Positions 1 to 14,929 of a stretch of 64,000 bases of DNA are shown here, piece by piece; positions within the stretch are counted from its first letter, which is position 1; each line of letters begins with the position of its first letter. The stretch covers positions 1 to 64,000 of the forward strand of contig MU832644.1 in assembly GCA_029204225.1 (NCBI GenBank), written 5' to 3'. A program made the translations under genes and the position numbers. Under the pieces are notes generated by a model that ran no database searches, had not been told where the DNA came from, and saw only the letters and a list, made by a program, of their open reading frames with translations. The stretch is from Diphasiastrum complanatum (Eukaryota > Streptophyta > Lycopodiopsida > Lycopodiales > Lycopodiaceae).

Positions 1-484
1 GTCGGCAGTGTTTCGCTCGTTGGCGGCCTGACACTCTTCTTACAATTCTATTGCGTAGATATTTTCTACGTATTGATCACTTGAATGATAGTTGAACAAA
101 ATGAGCTGAACAAATGATACGCTATTTTCAATTCTAACCTATTCTTATGTCTCACCAAGTGAGATTACAGATAGTTTAACTAATCATTACAAGAGAGGTT
201 TAGGCTAAAACATTGGTTAACTAACTCTTCGCAATGTTAGTTTTTTGAGTTGAGCGTGACAGTTTGAACTATCACGCATGACTGCGGCGCGAGCTAAGGT
301 CCCGATAGGTCGGGTTTGCCCGACAATATCTTCGTTCTTCATCTTTCTTGAGGCTTTGGTTGGGTCCCGATGTGTCATTGTCGATGTGTCCCGATATGTT
401 GGTACTGGTGGAGAATGCAGGAAAAACAGTTGTATGAGTTCACCATTTCCAATACTCTCTCTTGAACGATGCAACCATTCTTGT
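1..484. other. No gene seen
   Basis: I see no supportable gene. The open frames on both strands here are short and overlap each other. If the copia remnant next door is oriented as read (minus strand), this stretch would correspond to its 3' untranslated region and LTR, but no TG...CA boundary or second LTR copy is visible. Confidence 0.4.
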
Positions 485-677
485 TATCCAACTCCAATTG
501 ATCCTTTGTGTTTTGTGAAAAATGGTTCTGCAATCATCTCTTCTGATCTTATGAATTTGACACTCAGCTCTCCTTTTGAGATCAGGTCTCGAATTTGATG
601 GTACTTCAAAGGTATGTGCTTGGTCTCGAATGGAAGGCTGGATCCTGGGCTAGATATATAGCACTCTGTGTTGGATT
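485..677 (-). pseudogene. Ty1/copia RNase H / pol 3'-end remnant
   Basis: Read on the minus strand, two overlapping frames give the end of a copia polyprotein. QSAIYLAQDPAFHSR corresponds to the RNase H segment that reads roughly QSAI-LA-NPV-H-RTKHI in intact elements. After a frameshift, YHQIRDLISKGELSVKF follows, then a degenerate version of the conserved terminal 'ADIFTKPL' motif and a stop. In the family this segment lies at the extreme C terminus of pol, just before the polypurine tract and 3' LTR. Nothing of the upstream RT or integrase is present, so this is a short dead fragment. Recognition rests on motif order only. Confidence 0.6.
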
Positions 678-3550
678 ATTCTCCTTCTTACCAATCGTCT
701 AATCGATTTTAATCTTCGTCCATTGTTAATCCGATCTGCGGATTTTTCCATGTGTTTACACAGTCTGCAGAATTACACGGAGTTTACGACAATATCTCCT
801 TTTTCGCCTATCAGGAATCCCGTTGAAAAATGCAATGTCGCCTTTTTCGCATTTTTCGCCTGACAGAAATCTCGTGTAATATCACAGTATCACATTTTTT
901 GCTTTTCCAAAGAGCCTCAAATGTTAGGGAAATGACTCTGGCAAAGTGTGGGGCAACTCTAAATGAGATTTAAGGGCACTTTCGTCCTTTTCGTATTTTT
1001 TGCAAAAAACCCGACAGTGTCGCCTGTGGTGTTTTAGTTCATCTCTGCAGAGCTACAGTTTTGATTCATTTATGCAGACAGAACGTTTTACGGCCAATTT
1101 CACCACTTATCAGCAATCAATGACAAGGACCAGATGGATGCCAACGGATCACCAACCAACTGGCGATCGCAACGGACGACCTAAAATTAGAATTATCAGA
1201 AGCATTTGAATAGTTAGCTCTCTCTCTCAAGCCTGCGAGCTTGAACACTCATGAGCATTCTAGCTCACTTCTCTGAGTTGTTTTAGAGATTGCTATTGCG
1301 CTACTGCTTATCGCATTGCGCATTAATTCAGACTTTCAATTTAGCCGCTCAGAGATAGCATAGAGTACGCGGCTTCGATTCGCAACTTATTGTACTCATT
1401 TACTTCTGTTTCGTTTTGAATCAACACTATTCTTTATTGCGTTCAACTTCGTCTAAGAATGTATGCGTTTTCTGGAGTTCTTCACGACTAATTATTTGTC
1501 TGATAATTTTCGATGCTTAATTGTTTGGCTACTTAATCATTGTAGTACTGGCGATTTCAAAGTTAGTTACTATAAGTTCAAACGTAATTTCTATCACCAT
1601 TGTTTTCAAGTATTACTTCGTTAAAGTTGCTTGAAACTAATAGAAAGTCCATAAAATTTGGATCCGGGTACATCTTTTACGATATTCAATACACCTGTTT
1701 TTTATCGAATATAGAGCTACCTCCAAATATTATGACCTTTATTCCATTAAGTCTCTTTAACAAGTATCTCAAAAGCTTTAGTTTGCCCAATCCTATATGA
1801 TCAAAATCATTGAGGACAAGCCTATCGGTGTTCCAACGAGTCGAAAAGGAAGAACCATAAACACCATTTAGCTCAATTAACTATGAATACAAACCTTCAG
1901 AGTTAAATGGATGAATAGCCCAGTATTAAGAAATCGATTTTCCAGCAACAGGTACTTGCATGGAGAAAAATACCATTAATCCTAATTCCACAAACCTTGT
2001 TCATGGAAGTTTGAAAAAAATGGCAATATTCTCTTTGTCGATTTGGATTGATTCACAAAAACCACACTAACCAAATCAACCGTTGCATTGATTACATCAT
2101 AATGTTTGCAAAGACTTCAAAGATCCGGGCTATGTAACTGTAAAATTGTTACGTATAGCCATGCATTCCACAAGTGCACAAAACCCTTTCCAAAAACTAT
2201 GAAATCAATGCAACTCCAAGGTGACCAACATGCACTACTCAGTGAACTAACTGATAGACATGCAATAGCAGGGTCAGGCCTCACTATTCATGCATCCACA
2301 AAAAAGAAAAAGCAACAAGTTAACTTTAAAACCTCATGCCAATCCCATGAAGGCCCTCTCCTTCTTCTAAACCCTAATGGGTTTAAAAGTCCTCATGGCC
2401 GCCATAGCCGCCATTTATAGGTCTAGGAGATCCTCTCTCCAACAGTCGATCCAGATCCCACAAAGATGTCTTCACGATTGATAGGAGCCCTCTATGTCAC
2501 AAATCTGAGATAGGCTACAGTCGCGCTTCCCTCCTAGACAAGACGAGACACTCGAATGCATAACGAACTCCAGTTGCTCAGGATGGCACTTCTCTAATTG
2601 AAACAGTCTGATGCCAGTTGCGCTCCAGCCTCAGACAAGCTTTCAATCACACCAACCTATATTTATAAGACTCACACTCTCATATGAAACAATGAAAGAT
2701 GCACAATAGGTTCAACTGGAGGTCTGTCATCTTCCACTAAAACTCCACAACAAAAGAGTGCGTTTTATAGTTCATGAAAATTCAAAATGAAAGGAAGGCT
2801 AGACTTACCATAAACGCTCTTTATATCAGCAATTTATTTCAATGCTAAACAAAGTCTGAGAAATGATTACAAGCAAAAAATGGCTGTCTGACGGCCTTTG
2901 GCAAGCAAGTTTCAAAGCTTCAACTTATCAAAACAAATCTACTTTCCATCAGCATCTCACTGCTAAATCATAGCTACTGTTAGAAGATTAGCATAACTTG
3001 ATACTTGCTCGTCAATGTTCTAAGTTTGCATGCAACATAAGAAGACCAATTTTACATAACTATCTTCTTTCACTTGCAACAATTAGTTTCATAAAACAGA
3101 ACCACTAAAAGTTTATTCCAACCAGACAAATTGATCCCAATCAATCAATCAATCAATAAACTCAATTAGTTGTGCATAAAACCAATTCCTAAAGAACATT
3201 GCTTAACAATGCAACTATCTCATCCTTCAAAAGTATGAAATCCAAGCATCAAGATACATAATTTTCACATGAAAAACATTCTATATCCTATAGAAGTTCT
3301 CAAAAAAGAATCAAGAAATTAGTAATGAATCTTACACTAATTAGAACCGATATTCACAAAAGTTCAAATTAGTGGGAAAACACTCTACCTGGCACTCTTG
3401 CCGAACATGCTTCTCCAAAGAAGTAGTGAATCCAAAACCGATTCCTCTTGAGAAAACAGCACTCCAAACCGGAATGTAAATCCAAGTGCGTTCCAATTCC
3501 GATTTGATGTAGAACTTGTCTCCGTCACATCCAAGACCGCATCTTAGCCG
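678..3550. other. Gene-poor spacer
   Basis: No gene, RNA gene or repeat could be supported in this 2.9-kb AT-rich stretch. The longest frames are 60-105 codons, without recognisable domains or splice-site context. Confidence 0.4.
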
Positions 3551-3963
3551 GGCTTTGATACCAATGTAAGGACCACTAGGGAAAACCCTAAGATAATAGA
3601 AATAACATAATATGAGAGACCATGGAGCAAAACCACCCAAACAAACCTAGATCCCTCCTAGAGTTCCCTTCTGGATCTAGCCCCCAAACCATGCCATGCG
3701 ATAACAAGAGGAAAAGACCTCAACTTGTAACCTAGACCAAAGTTGTCGACGGGATGATCTCTAACTCAATATATAAAGTCTAGGCTATGCATGAACCCAT
3801 GCAATCCCCATGCAGGTCAACTATAAATAGGTCACAGCTTCATGCATTTCTCCTACCGTACATGCACTACTCCATATGTCTCAATTAGAGTGTCTGGGTC
3901 CCTCAAGGTCATTAGTCACCAACAGGCCTCGACGTGGAATAAAATCTGGGCATGACCAACAAT
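3551..3963 (-). repeat. Putative copia-type LTR with adjoining primer-binding site (minus strand)
   Basis: On the minus strand, positions 3563-3551 read TGGTATCAAAGCC, the usual plant copia primer-binding site (initiator-Met tRNA 3' end, one base changed from TGGTATCAGAGC). Immediately upstream is a stretch that can start TGTTGGTCATG near 3963 and end TTACA near 3565, which gives a TG...CA unit of about 400 bp. It contains TATA-like sequence (CTTTATATATTGAG) near 3765-3780. This fits a 5' LTR. No matching second LTR and no gag could be found downstream at lower coordinates. The boundaries are inferred from the PBS and terminal dinucleotides only. Confidence 0.4.
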
Positions 3964-4341
3964 CGAGAACACTAGAGCCGCGGTCTACCATATTAGGACT
4001 ATTTGTAGGGTGGTAGTCTATAGTCGGTGAGCCGGCAGCCCACTTCCGCCCCTCCCTGTCAAGAGGATTAGATCACTGGGTAGGTATTCTAAAATGTCAC
4101 AGATGCTAGTTTTAGATGTCTTCATCTTTTTCTCCAACACTACCCACCCTTTCAACAACTACCCTTCCCCTACACTAAACACACACACATCATGATTAAG
4201 ATGTGAAAAAGAGAGGAAGAGAGGTAGATAGACTCGATAGAAGAAGTAGATCAAAGAGGAGAGAAAGAGAGTGTGAGAGGGGAGGTTATTTCATTTGCTC
4301 ATTGTGCACTGCTAATCGAGAGAAACATTAACTAATGAGAC
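3964..4341. other. No gene seen
   Basis: A short spacer between two LTR-like segments. It includes purine-rich GAGAGAA-type sequence at about 4205-4280. No coding or structural feature could be supported. Confidence 0.35.
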
Positions 4342-4640
4342 TATAGTGGGTTTCTTTCCTTGCCTAACTCGAATCCAAGATCTAGTCAATCTACGATCAA
4401 AGAGACAAAGTTAGTTGTCACGTTGTAGGTTCCATTCCGCTGAGAGCGATAGTATAGTTCAGATTTCAATCATGAATGGAGGATTCACATTTAACTCTAA
4501 CATCCATTAACCATACAATCCATTAACACTACGATCCACAACAAAGATAGCCTACCCTTTCTCTCTCATAAAAAGTATAATAACACACAATCCCAATACA
4601 TTCAGACTCCAACAATTAGCAAAACCAAAAAATGCCAATG
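4342..4640 (-). repeat. Gypsy LTR fragment, same family as 21783-22162
   Basis: About 300 bp match the LTR at 21783-22162 in the same orientation. Shared blocks include CCAAGATCTAGTCAATCTA, AGTTCAGATTTCAATCATGA and TTCACATTTAACTCTAACAT, in the same order and with scattered substitutions and small indels. No tRNA-Asp primer site precedes it here (around 4320), unlike the copy at 21.8 kb, so this is a solo LTR or a truncated one. The right boundary is uncertain because the reference copy is interrupted by a copia insertion. Confidence 0.75.
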
Positions 4641-4711
4641 AGTGCATATAGTTTGGGTACTGATGTATGAATTGTTTCTGTTGACTTTCTCTTTTAGGGA
4701 TTGGTTTGAGA

Positions 4712-5012
4712 TTAGTATCAGGTAGCATGTGCAGGGCTTGGAAGCTTATCCATCATTCTATTCAATTCAGATGCTTCTTAGTTATCAGCTCCCTAAGGAG
4801 TTCTTCTTACAAACGTTCAAGTGACAGTTGTCGGAAGCACTTTGTAGGATTCCCATTTGTGTTAGCATCAGGTAGATGTGCAGGACTTCGGAGACTTGAC
4901 TCTACCATTTCACTGTTTTCCTGATGTGGTCCCTAATTTCTACTCTTTGAGGGTTTTCCTTACAACTGTTGAGTGACAGTTGTAGGACAGCACTTTGTAG
5001 GACCTGTGATTC
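4712..5012. repeat. Two-unit tandem repeat, period about 150 bp
   Basis: Unit 1 starts near 4712 (TAGTATCAGGTAG) and unit 2 near 4862 (TAGCATCAGGTAG). Both carry a TGCAGG-CTT block, a TTCTTCTTACAA/TTTTCCTTACAA block and a GTGACAGTTGT...GCACTTTGTAGGA ending. The units are diverged and neither is open in a conserved frame. Confidence 0.6.
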
Positions 5013-5920
5013 AAGTTTTGAGGTTGTGTTGATTTTGTGATTTCAATAGGAATAGCTTAGTTTTAATTCACGTTGTTGCTTAATATAGTTAGCAATAATC
5101 TGCAGACTGTAAAACAATCAAGAGTCAATCTGAAACAGAAACTGTAGAAAGTAGAAAATCGAGTCTTTGAATAGATCACTGTCCAAGATGAGCTACCATT
5201 GTCAAAAAAAGATCCTGAATCCGATTGTCGTTGTGCCTCTGACAGGTGGGTACAACATCACTTACTACCATTATACTAGCATATATAGCCGCTAGAAGTC
5301 GTAGTATATCCATTACCAGCAAAATTGTCTGTTTAGCAGATCTCTATCAGAAGAATTGCAGCACACAAGGAGGGAAGTCGTTGCTAATAGAGGAAGAATA
5401 GGCACTTGTAGATCAGTAGAGCCAGTAGAATCATCTGCTAATAGTACTAGGATCTGAAAGGGTTGATTATGTGGAAGAAATTCGGTACAAGAGGTAAGTG
5501 GGCTGGAAAACGCAGTGAGAGAGAATGTCTTCCTTATTCTCAGTGATTTTTCAAATATCTTATTTACTCAAGAGAAATAGACTCTTCTCTTGTAGCTGAG
5601 TTACAAGATTCTAGTGACATATATGTTTATGTACTGGGTCATAGTGAGATTATTCTCATATGTGCACCATTAATCTTCTTTGGATCTACTACCTGAATGA
5701 ATCCGACCGTGCATTAATGGAAAGGCACGTGTCGATTCGATATCGCGAGGAAAGAAAGAAATCAAAATGACTAGTGAGTTCAGAATAAAAGATCACTGAA
5801 TTGATATATGAAAAGTGGTGCCCATATTTATAACCAATTCCTGTTGATCACAGCCATACATTTGTCAAATAATGAATTGAAGAACACAGCCTATATTTAT
5901 CCACCAATCAAAGTGAGACA
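5013..5920. other. No gene seen
   Basis: Spacer without a recognisable gene. A CACGTG (G-box-like) hexamer occurs near 5726, but no adjacent gene gives it meaning. Confidence 0.35.
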
Positions 5921-6062
5921 AATTTGTACCTACGCCAGAATACATTAAATAGTCTATCACTAGATTTTATGAATCAACATTAGCCCTGACCCTAGAATTT
6001 GTACCTTGCACCAGAATACATTAAATACTCTATCACTCCTCACCGAATCATCATTAAACAAA
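5921..6062. repeat. Two-unit tandem repeat, period about 75 bp
   Basis: AATTTGTACCTACGCCAGAA at 5921 recurs as AATTTGTACCTTGCACCAGAA at about 5996. Both are followed by TACATTAAATA-TCTATCACT. The repeat is diverged and has no coding content. Confidence 0.55.
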
Positions 6063-6229
6063 TAATAAACAAATATTATATGGACATCATTGAAAAACGT
6101 GTACGAGGAGAATTATTACAAACTCTAACCCAATTTAAGCAACCGTAAAGACGAGATTTTTTCTTTTGAGATAATGTTCATTCAGAACGTTTGCATAAGG
6201 CATTCATAATGCATTCCAATATATTTTCA

Positions 6230-6590
6230 ATGCGTCTTAGATATCGAATCAGCGCACCTTTGGAGAAGACAATGATTTTTCACTTGGACCGCGCGCGTCA
6301 AATCGCTATTGTAGGAAAAAAATATTTTGAAATTTTCTCGAAATTATTGGAGGGTATTATGCATGATCAAAGCTTGATTCGATAGACTCTTCATATTGTC
6401 CAAAGCTAAGGAGAATCTATCGAGTCAAGCTTTGATCATTCATATTATCTTCCAATATCGATTTAGCGCATGAGAGTAGCCTCTCTGATTTTCACATGTA
6501 GTATATGCGCGTCGATTTGCTATTAGGTGAAATAATGGCCGTTGGAATTTTCTGAAATTATAATGATTGGATATAAAAAAAGATCAGATA
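6230..6590. repeat. Hairpin (28-bp arms) inside a diverged direct repeat
   Basis: Arms at 6363-6390 and 6412-6439 are inverted copies of each other, with two mismatches in 28 bp and a 21-base loop. The flanks are diverged direct repeats: TATCGAATCAGCGCA near 6241 resembles TATCGATTTAGCGCATGA near 6458, and GCGCGTCAAATCGCTATT near 6293 resembles GCGCGTCGATTTGCTATT near 6508. This layout fits a decayed foldback or MITE-type element. No target-site duplication could be identified. Confidence 0.5.
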
Positions 6591-7047
6591 TTTATAGCTT
6601 AACCTTGTCAATTTCAGTAATAAATTGTAGATGTGACCATACTTTTGCTGAAATTAATTGTGGTCATTATTATCGACTAATCATTTTGATGAAAGACGGA
6701 TATTTAATTTGATTTGATTGACAAGCCTCTGAATATGTTGAAGTAATCATCAGCGTAATCTGAGTCTCGGACATCCAAACCACCATATATGCAATCATTT
6801 CAGATTTTCTCTATATATACAGATGGACGACGCTAAATATTTTTGTTTACTCCCATACATAACAAAGCAAGTGTATTTTTTTCAGATTTTTTTAAGTTGA
6901 ATTTTTCATATGAATTTTGATTTCACATTGATTCTCATAAATTTATTGTTTTCTGATTGTAGTGATCATTTGAGCTTATATGTGTTGTCTTTATACGTCA
7001 ATGATGAGGGTGTGTGTAATCAAGTTTGTCTAAAGATGAACTCTATT

Positions 7048-7054
7048 ACACACA

Positions 7055-7103
<49 letters not shown>
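7048..7103. repeat. (CA)n microsatellite
   Basis: About 56 bp of CA dinucleotide with a single CC interruption near 7061. Confidence 0.95.
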
Positions 7104-7107
<4 letters not shown>

Positions 7108-7209
7108 TGCCAAGAGCCATATCCAGAAAATACTGGAACTCTTTCCAGTACCAAATGCAATAGCATATACGAAGTTGAAAATTGTTGATGCAGAGATAAA
7201 AATTTATCA

Positions 7210-7375
7210 ATATCGGTTTGACGTGCACTTGTAGTTATTGTTTGGTTTCTTTTCATATCGTGCACGCTGATCCGATATTCAAACAATATTTTTTTTGGAT
7301 ATCGGTTCGACGCGCGCTTGTTTCCATTGTAGATTTTATTATAACATCCTGTGCGTTGATCTGATATCTCATAAT
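7210..7375. repeat. Two-unit tandem repeat, period about 88 bp
   Basis: TATCGGTTTGACGTGCACTTGT at 7212 recurs as TATCGGTTCGACGCGCGCTTGT near 7299. The units continue with ATCGTGCACGCTGATCCGATAT and ATCCTGTGCGTTGATCTGATAT respectively. The TATCG/CGCGC words also occur in the hairpin repeat at 6230-6590, so the two may be relatives. Confidence 0.45.
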
Positions 7376-7626
7376 GTTAAAATTTGGATACTGCAGTCCT
7401 CCCAACAGGTTGATTCTGTCAGATGTGGTTGGTATACGGTATGCAATGCCAAACACTTTTTCAATTGGCTTGTACTACAGGATATACTTCCTAATCTGGA
7501 AGAGGTAATCTTCGATTAATAACATTTAATTGTGTTTTTTTTTTTAATAATCAAATTCCTAATAACTAATATTTGATTAATAACATTTAATTGTGTTTAT
7601 GTTTTTTTCAGTTTAAATGCTCGAAA

Positions 7627-7770
7627 GGTCTCCCCAATGGAGATAATGCACTTCAAGCAGGAGACCATAAAGCTTGTGATCGAAAATTCATATTCAGTTG
7701 TAGTGGCAGAGTGTTCGCCACCCAAGCTACTTCCAACTAGAGAAATGGATTTAAAGATCATAAATGTTTG
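7627..7770 (+). pseudogene. Coding-like block, copy 1 (unrecognised)
   Basis: Read in one frame this gives PMEIMHFKQETIKLVIENSY followed by SVVVAECSPP and a stop near 7770. A second copy lies 610 bp downstream (8237-8350) and reads PMEIMHFLQETMNLVIENSY. The two copies keep the frame and mostly conservative residues while the DNA has diverged, so this may be a duplicated exon of a dead gene. I do not recognise the protein. No start codon or splice sites could be assigned. Confidence 0.35.
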
Positions 7771-8141
7771 ATATTGATAAGAAATTCGTCTCACTTGATA
7801 TGAATGACACATGTACTAAAATTTTTAATAGAAATAAATTTATAGTTTTCTATGGTTGTTCTTACTTGTTTGTTTTCCTGTTATTAATTCAGGTTATGAT
7901 TCATTCATCTTCGATATCTACGGTTTTCCGACATGTTTGTTTTTCATAGCCTTGGTCTGCCATGTCTTTACTATGGTTTTTTTTTGGATAAGTTCAGAAA
8001 GATGATCTGATTGAACCTTTGCCACAACCAATCCAAACATGCAACATTATTTCAATTAGATTTGTTGCAGCAAAGCTTTGATTAGATCATCATCTGAACA
8101 TATCCAAATATGCCAAGACAAGGACAATACAGACCAAGGCA

Positions 8142-8351
8142 ATGAAGACCAAAAATACAACCAATATATACGAGACACAAGGGCAAGCGTCAATTCGTTA
8201 TCAAATTGTAGTGGTCACTGAAGTTCAAGTGACTGAAGATCTCCCAATGGAGATAATGCATTTCCTGCAAGAGACAATGAATCTTGTTATCGAAAACTCA
8301 TATCCAGTTGCAATTACATTGTGTTTTGCACCATGGACATGGAGATCATAG
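8142..8351 (+). pseudogene. Coding-like block, copy 2 (unrecognised)
   Basis: A 69-codon open frame from an ATG at 8142. Its second half is homologous to the block at 7627-7770 (shared PMEIMHF-QET--LVIENSY core). The first half (IYETQGQASIRYQIVVVTE) has no counterpart upstream of copy 1. It ends at a TAG after an abrupt WTWRS. It could be an exon of a decayed gene or a duplicated non-coding repeat that happens to be open. I do not recognise a family. Confidence 0.3.
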
Positions 8352-9165
8352 AAATGAAAGAGCCTCATAGAAAAAGTGATTCATATATTTTCAAAAATGA
8401 TGTATACAAAAAATTGTATTACATAATACAAAATTTCATAGTTCATAATCTATGGATCTTCAATTTCGATAGATGTTCCAATATCTTTGTATTTTATATG
8501 CTCTTCTTGCCTTACTCTTACCTGTACAAGAGAAATTGTTTTAGTTAATATATTTTATGAAACTGATTCACTTAGAAATAGAAAAAAAGAAATATTTTTA
8601 TATGGCATAACGTACCTTTACACCATTCAATCGAAATTGATAGTACTGAGGTAGATCGAATTGCAACATGTCTAGTTCTGATCAAATGTGATTGAGACAC
8701 CAATTTGCCTCGACCTCAACCATTACAAGAATGTTGTCATTTCTTTTCAATGTTATCTGAAGTTGCTCTTGAGGGTTTATACCAAAATCTTGATCAAGTG
8801 GCTTCCAAACATTTTTGTATTTAATCCATCTTTTATAATACAGCAGCAAAGTGAGCATTTGTTTTCTGATGTGATATCACAATGTCATGGATGAGTAACA
8901 TACTCTGCACTCAACTTGCTGATTTTGTTTTGTATCCCAACCATCATCCAACAACTCGACGATTATTTCAACACTCAAGTCCTTACAAATAACATCATTT
9001 TCATTCTCCGAACATTGCATTTGGAAAAATAATCAACAAAATAGTAAAAGGTAGATACCAACTTAATCTATTATTATTTGATCTAGTGCTACATTTTAAT
9101 ATACTCTGAATATCAATATATAGCCTAGATAACAAACTTTCTGAAATTGCTGCATTAGGAGAAAT
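8352..9165. other. No gene seen
   Basis: AT-rich spacer. Open frames are short and have no domain-like content. Confidence 0.35.
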
Positions 9166-9794
9166 CTATTCCTCACTCGAAAAATCTAGTAGAGAATATG
9201 GCTCTAATCTACCAACTAAACCATTTTTATCAGGAAAATAGGTGTGATAATAAAAGAAGACTCCTGACTCTAAAAGTAATTTTGGAGAACGACCTTTATA
9301 TTGTAAAATACCGATATCTGAATGTATGACATCGATTATTTTTGCAATCAATTGAACGGTTTGCCATTCAACAAAATTTAATGGATACAATTATGCAAAA
9401 CCAACAAAAACATCACAAGAAAAATATAATTTAAAGAAAATACTAACTCTAAAGAAATTAAATCTGAAAACTTACAATTGTATTTTCTTCTATCATATGG
9501 ATTCAAATCATGAATGTTGAGCCCATTGTGAAGATAAGCATGCTGAACTAAAACTTCCGTGATAGACTGACCGGCAGGTGATACTTTAAAATCCATTATC
9601 CTGCCTTTCCAAGAGCTTCTATATATGTTATCCGATCTTTTTCTTTTTTGGAATGAGCCTTTTGTAGAGGGATGCATGAAGATCCATTGATATTTTTGAT
9701 ATATTCTTGGTATCCATTGATCTTCTACATTTTTTTCATTGCAAATATTGATTGCATCAATGGCTCCTCTTGGTCTCCGATTATGTGTAGCCAT
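9166..9794 (-). CDS. Unrecognised two-part gene or gene remnant
   Basis: Two minus-strand frames follow each other. The first starts with an ATG at 9794 and encodes about 105 residues rich in Arg, Lys, Tyr and Trp, including IPRIYQKYQWIFMHPS and SSWKGRIMDFKVSPAGQSIT. At about 9479 it meets a strong plant donor (ATTGTAAGT), so the listed frame beyond this point is probably intron. The second runs from about 9390 to a stop at 9166 and includes FVEWQTVQLIAKIIDVIHSD and ESGVFFYYHTYFPDKNG. A clean acceptor directly before it was not found, so the join is uncertain. I do not recognise either part. The composition is protein-like rather than random, but the product would be partial. Neighbours are repeats and give no hint of function. 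Confidence 0.35.
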
Positions 9795-9983
9795 TAGTCG
9801 AAAATACGAGTATGCAGGTTGAGAACGGAGAGAATGTACAGATTGCGAGGTAAACCTAAGAATGATAATCCAAAATAATTAGTAAGTTTCTATTGTTTTT
9901 CTTATCTGGCTCTTTTGGTACCATATGTAGAAAATAGTCCTAAATAAATTAAAAAGTCCAAAATTAATTGAGACAGTGTTTTA

Positions 9984-10270
9984 CAGTACAAAGTACCATA
10001 AAGTGAAGCTAGTTTCAGGATACCCAGCTATTACCTACCACCATCCCACAAAACATAACCGCACAAGTTAGTTCGGTGAGGAAGACAGGTGTCATAGCTG
10101 AGCATCAATTGTCATCCATGTTCGAAACAAAATTCACTATCAGCTTAAGTAAAATGTATAAACATTAGTCCAATCTTCCCTACCAATTTTTTTTTTTTCA
10201 CATTTTAGGTCTTGCCCTAGTATTATCGTATCAGAGCATCTGCCATACTGATTAGTACAAGACAAGTGTA
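9984..10270. repeat. Long direct repeat, copy A
   Basis: About 280 bp that recur at 12481-12770 in the same orientation. Shared words include AGTACCATAAAGTGAAGC, CCCAGCTATTACCT-CCACC and GAAGACAGGTGTCATAGCTG. Weaker similarity continues to about 10.5 kb and 13.0 kb. No terminal structure or coding content is visible. Confidence 0.7.
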
Positions 10271-12378
<2,108 letters not shown>

Positions 12379-12480
12379 ACAAGATTTCACATAGTCCCTC
12401 TTGACAAGTCAAGACCAAACCCTTTGAACCCTTCAATTTATAGCATAACAGGTAAAAAATACAGTTGTATAAAGTATAAC

Positions 12481-12770
12481 AATACAGAGTACCATAAAGT
12501 GAAGCAAGTTCTAAGACACCCAGCTATTACCTGCCACCATCCCACACAACAAAACCGCACAAGTTAGCCGTGTGAGGAAGACAGGTGTCATAGCTGAGCA
12601 TCAGTTGTTATCCATGTCCAAAACAAGATTCACTACTTTATCAGCTAAATTGCATTTATAAAAAATACGTCCAATCTTCCCAATCATTTACTTCATTAGT
12701 AAGCAATACATTTTGCTCTTTAACGAAGCCGTATCAGGGCACAAGCCATACCAATCAGTACAAGAGCAAA
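12481..12770. repeat. Long direct repeat, copy B
   Basis: Counterpart of 9984-10270, about 2.5 kb away in the same orientation, with scattered substitutions and short indels. The (GA)n tract at 12248 lies about 100 bp upstream of this copy but has no counterpart near copy A. Confidence 0.7.
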
Positions 12771-14404
<1,634 letters not shown>

Positions 14405-14718
14405 GAAAGTATGAGGGAAAGTGAATAAGGTTTTGTGATTTCCCTCTTTATAGCACCAGAGGACACTTAGGTGTACTAAGTGCAAATTGTTGCTGACCGT
14501 TAGATTGACCGTTCAAAATGTGCACAGATCTTGGCCCTTGGAAAGACTACCAACTTTCCCACCACTTTTTTTTTTTAAAAAATTTCATAAGTGGGATCTT
14601 CTATCATAGCAAGGCATTTTTCGTACGCCCTGACAAGTAAATAGGGTCAGTACGCAACATTTGCATTCTACAGAGGTTTGCGAAGCAAATAGAGTGATAT
14701 ATGTACGTAACAGAGTCC

Positions 14719-14864
<146 letters not shown>

Positions 14865-14929
14865 CCACCAACCATACCCACAACTAGCAAAGTTTCTCAG
14901 GGGGCAGTTAGCACCCTTGAGATGGAGTG

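Noticed and set aside
217-598. Overlapping frames of 85 and 106 codons on opposite strands
   Set aside because: The minus-strand part is explained by the copia pol remnant. The plus-strand frame is its shadow.
3341-3640. Minus-strand 99-codon frame
   Set aside because: It crosses the primer-binding site and LTR end, so it cannot be a single real protein. No domain is visible.
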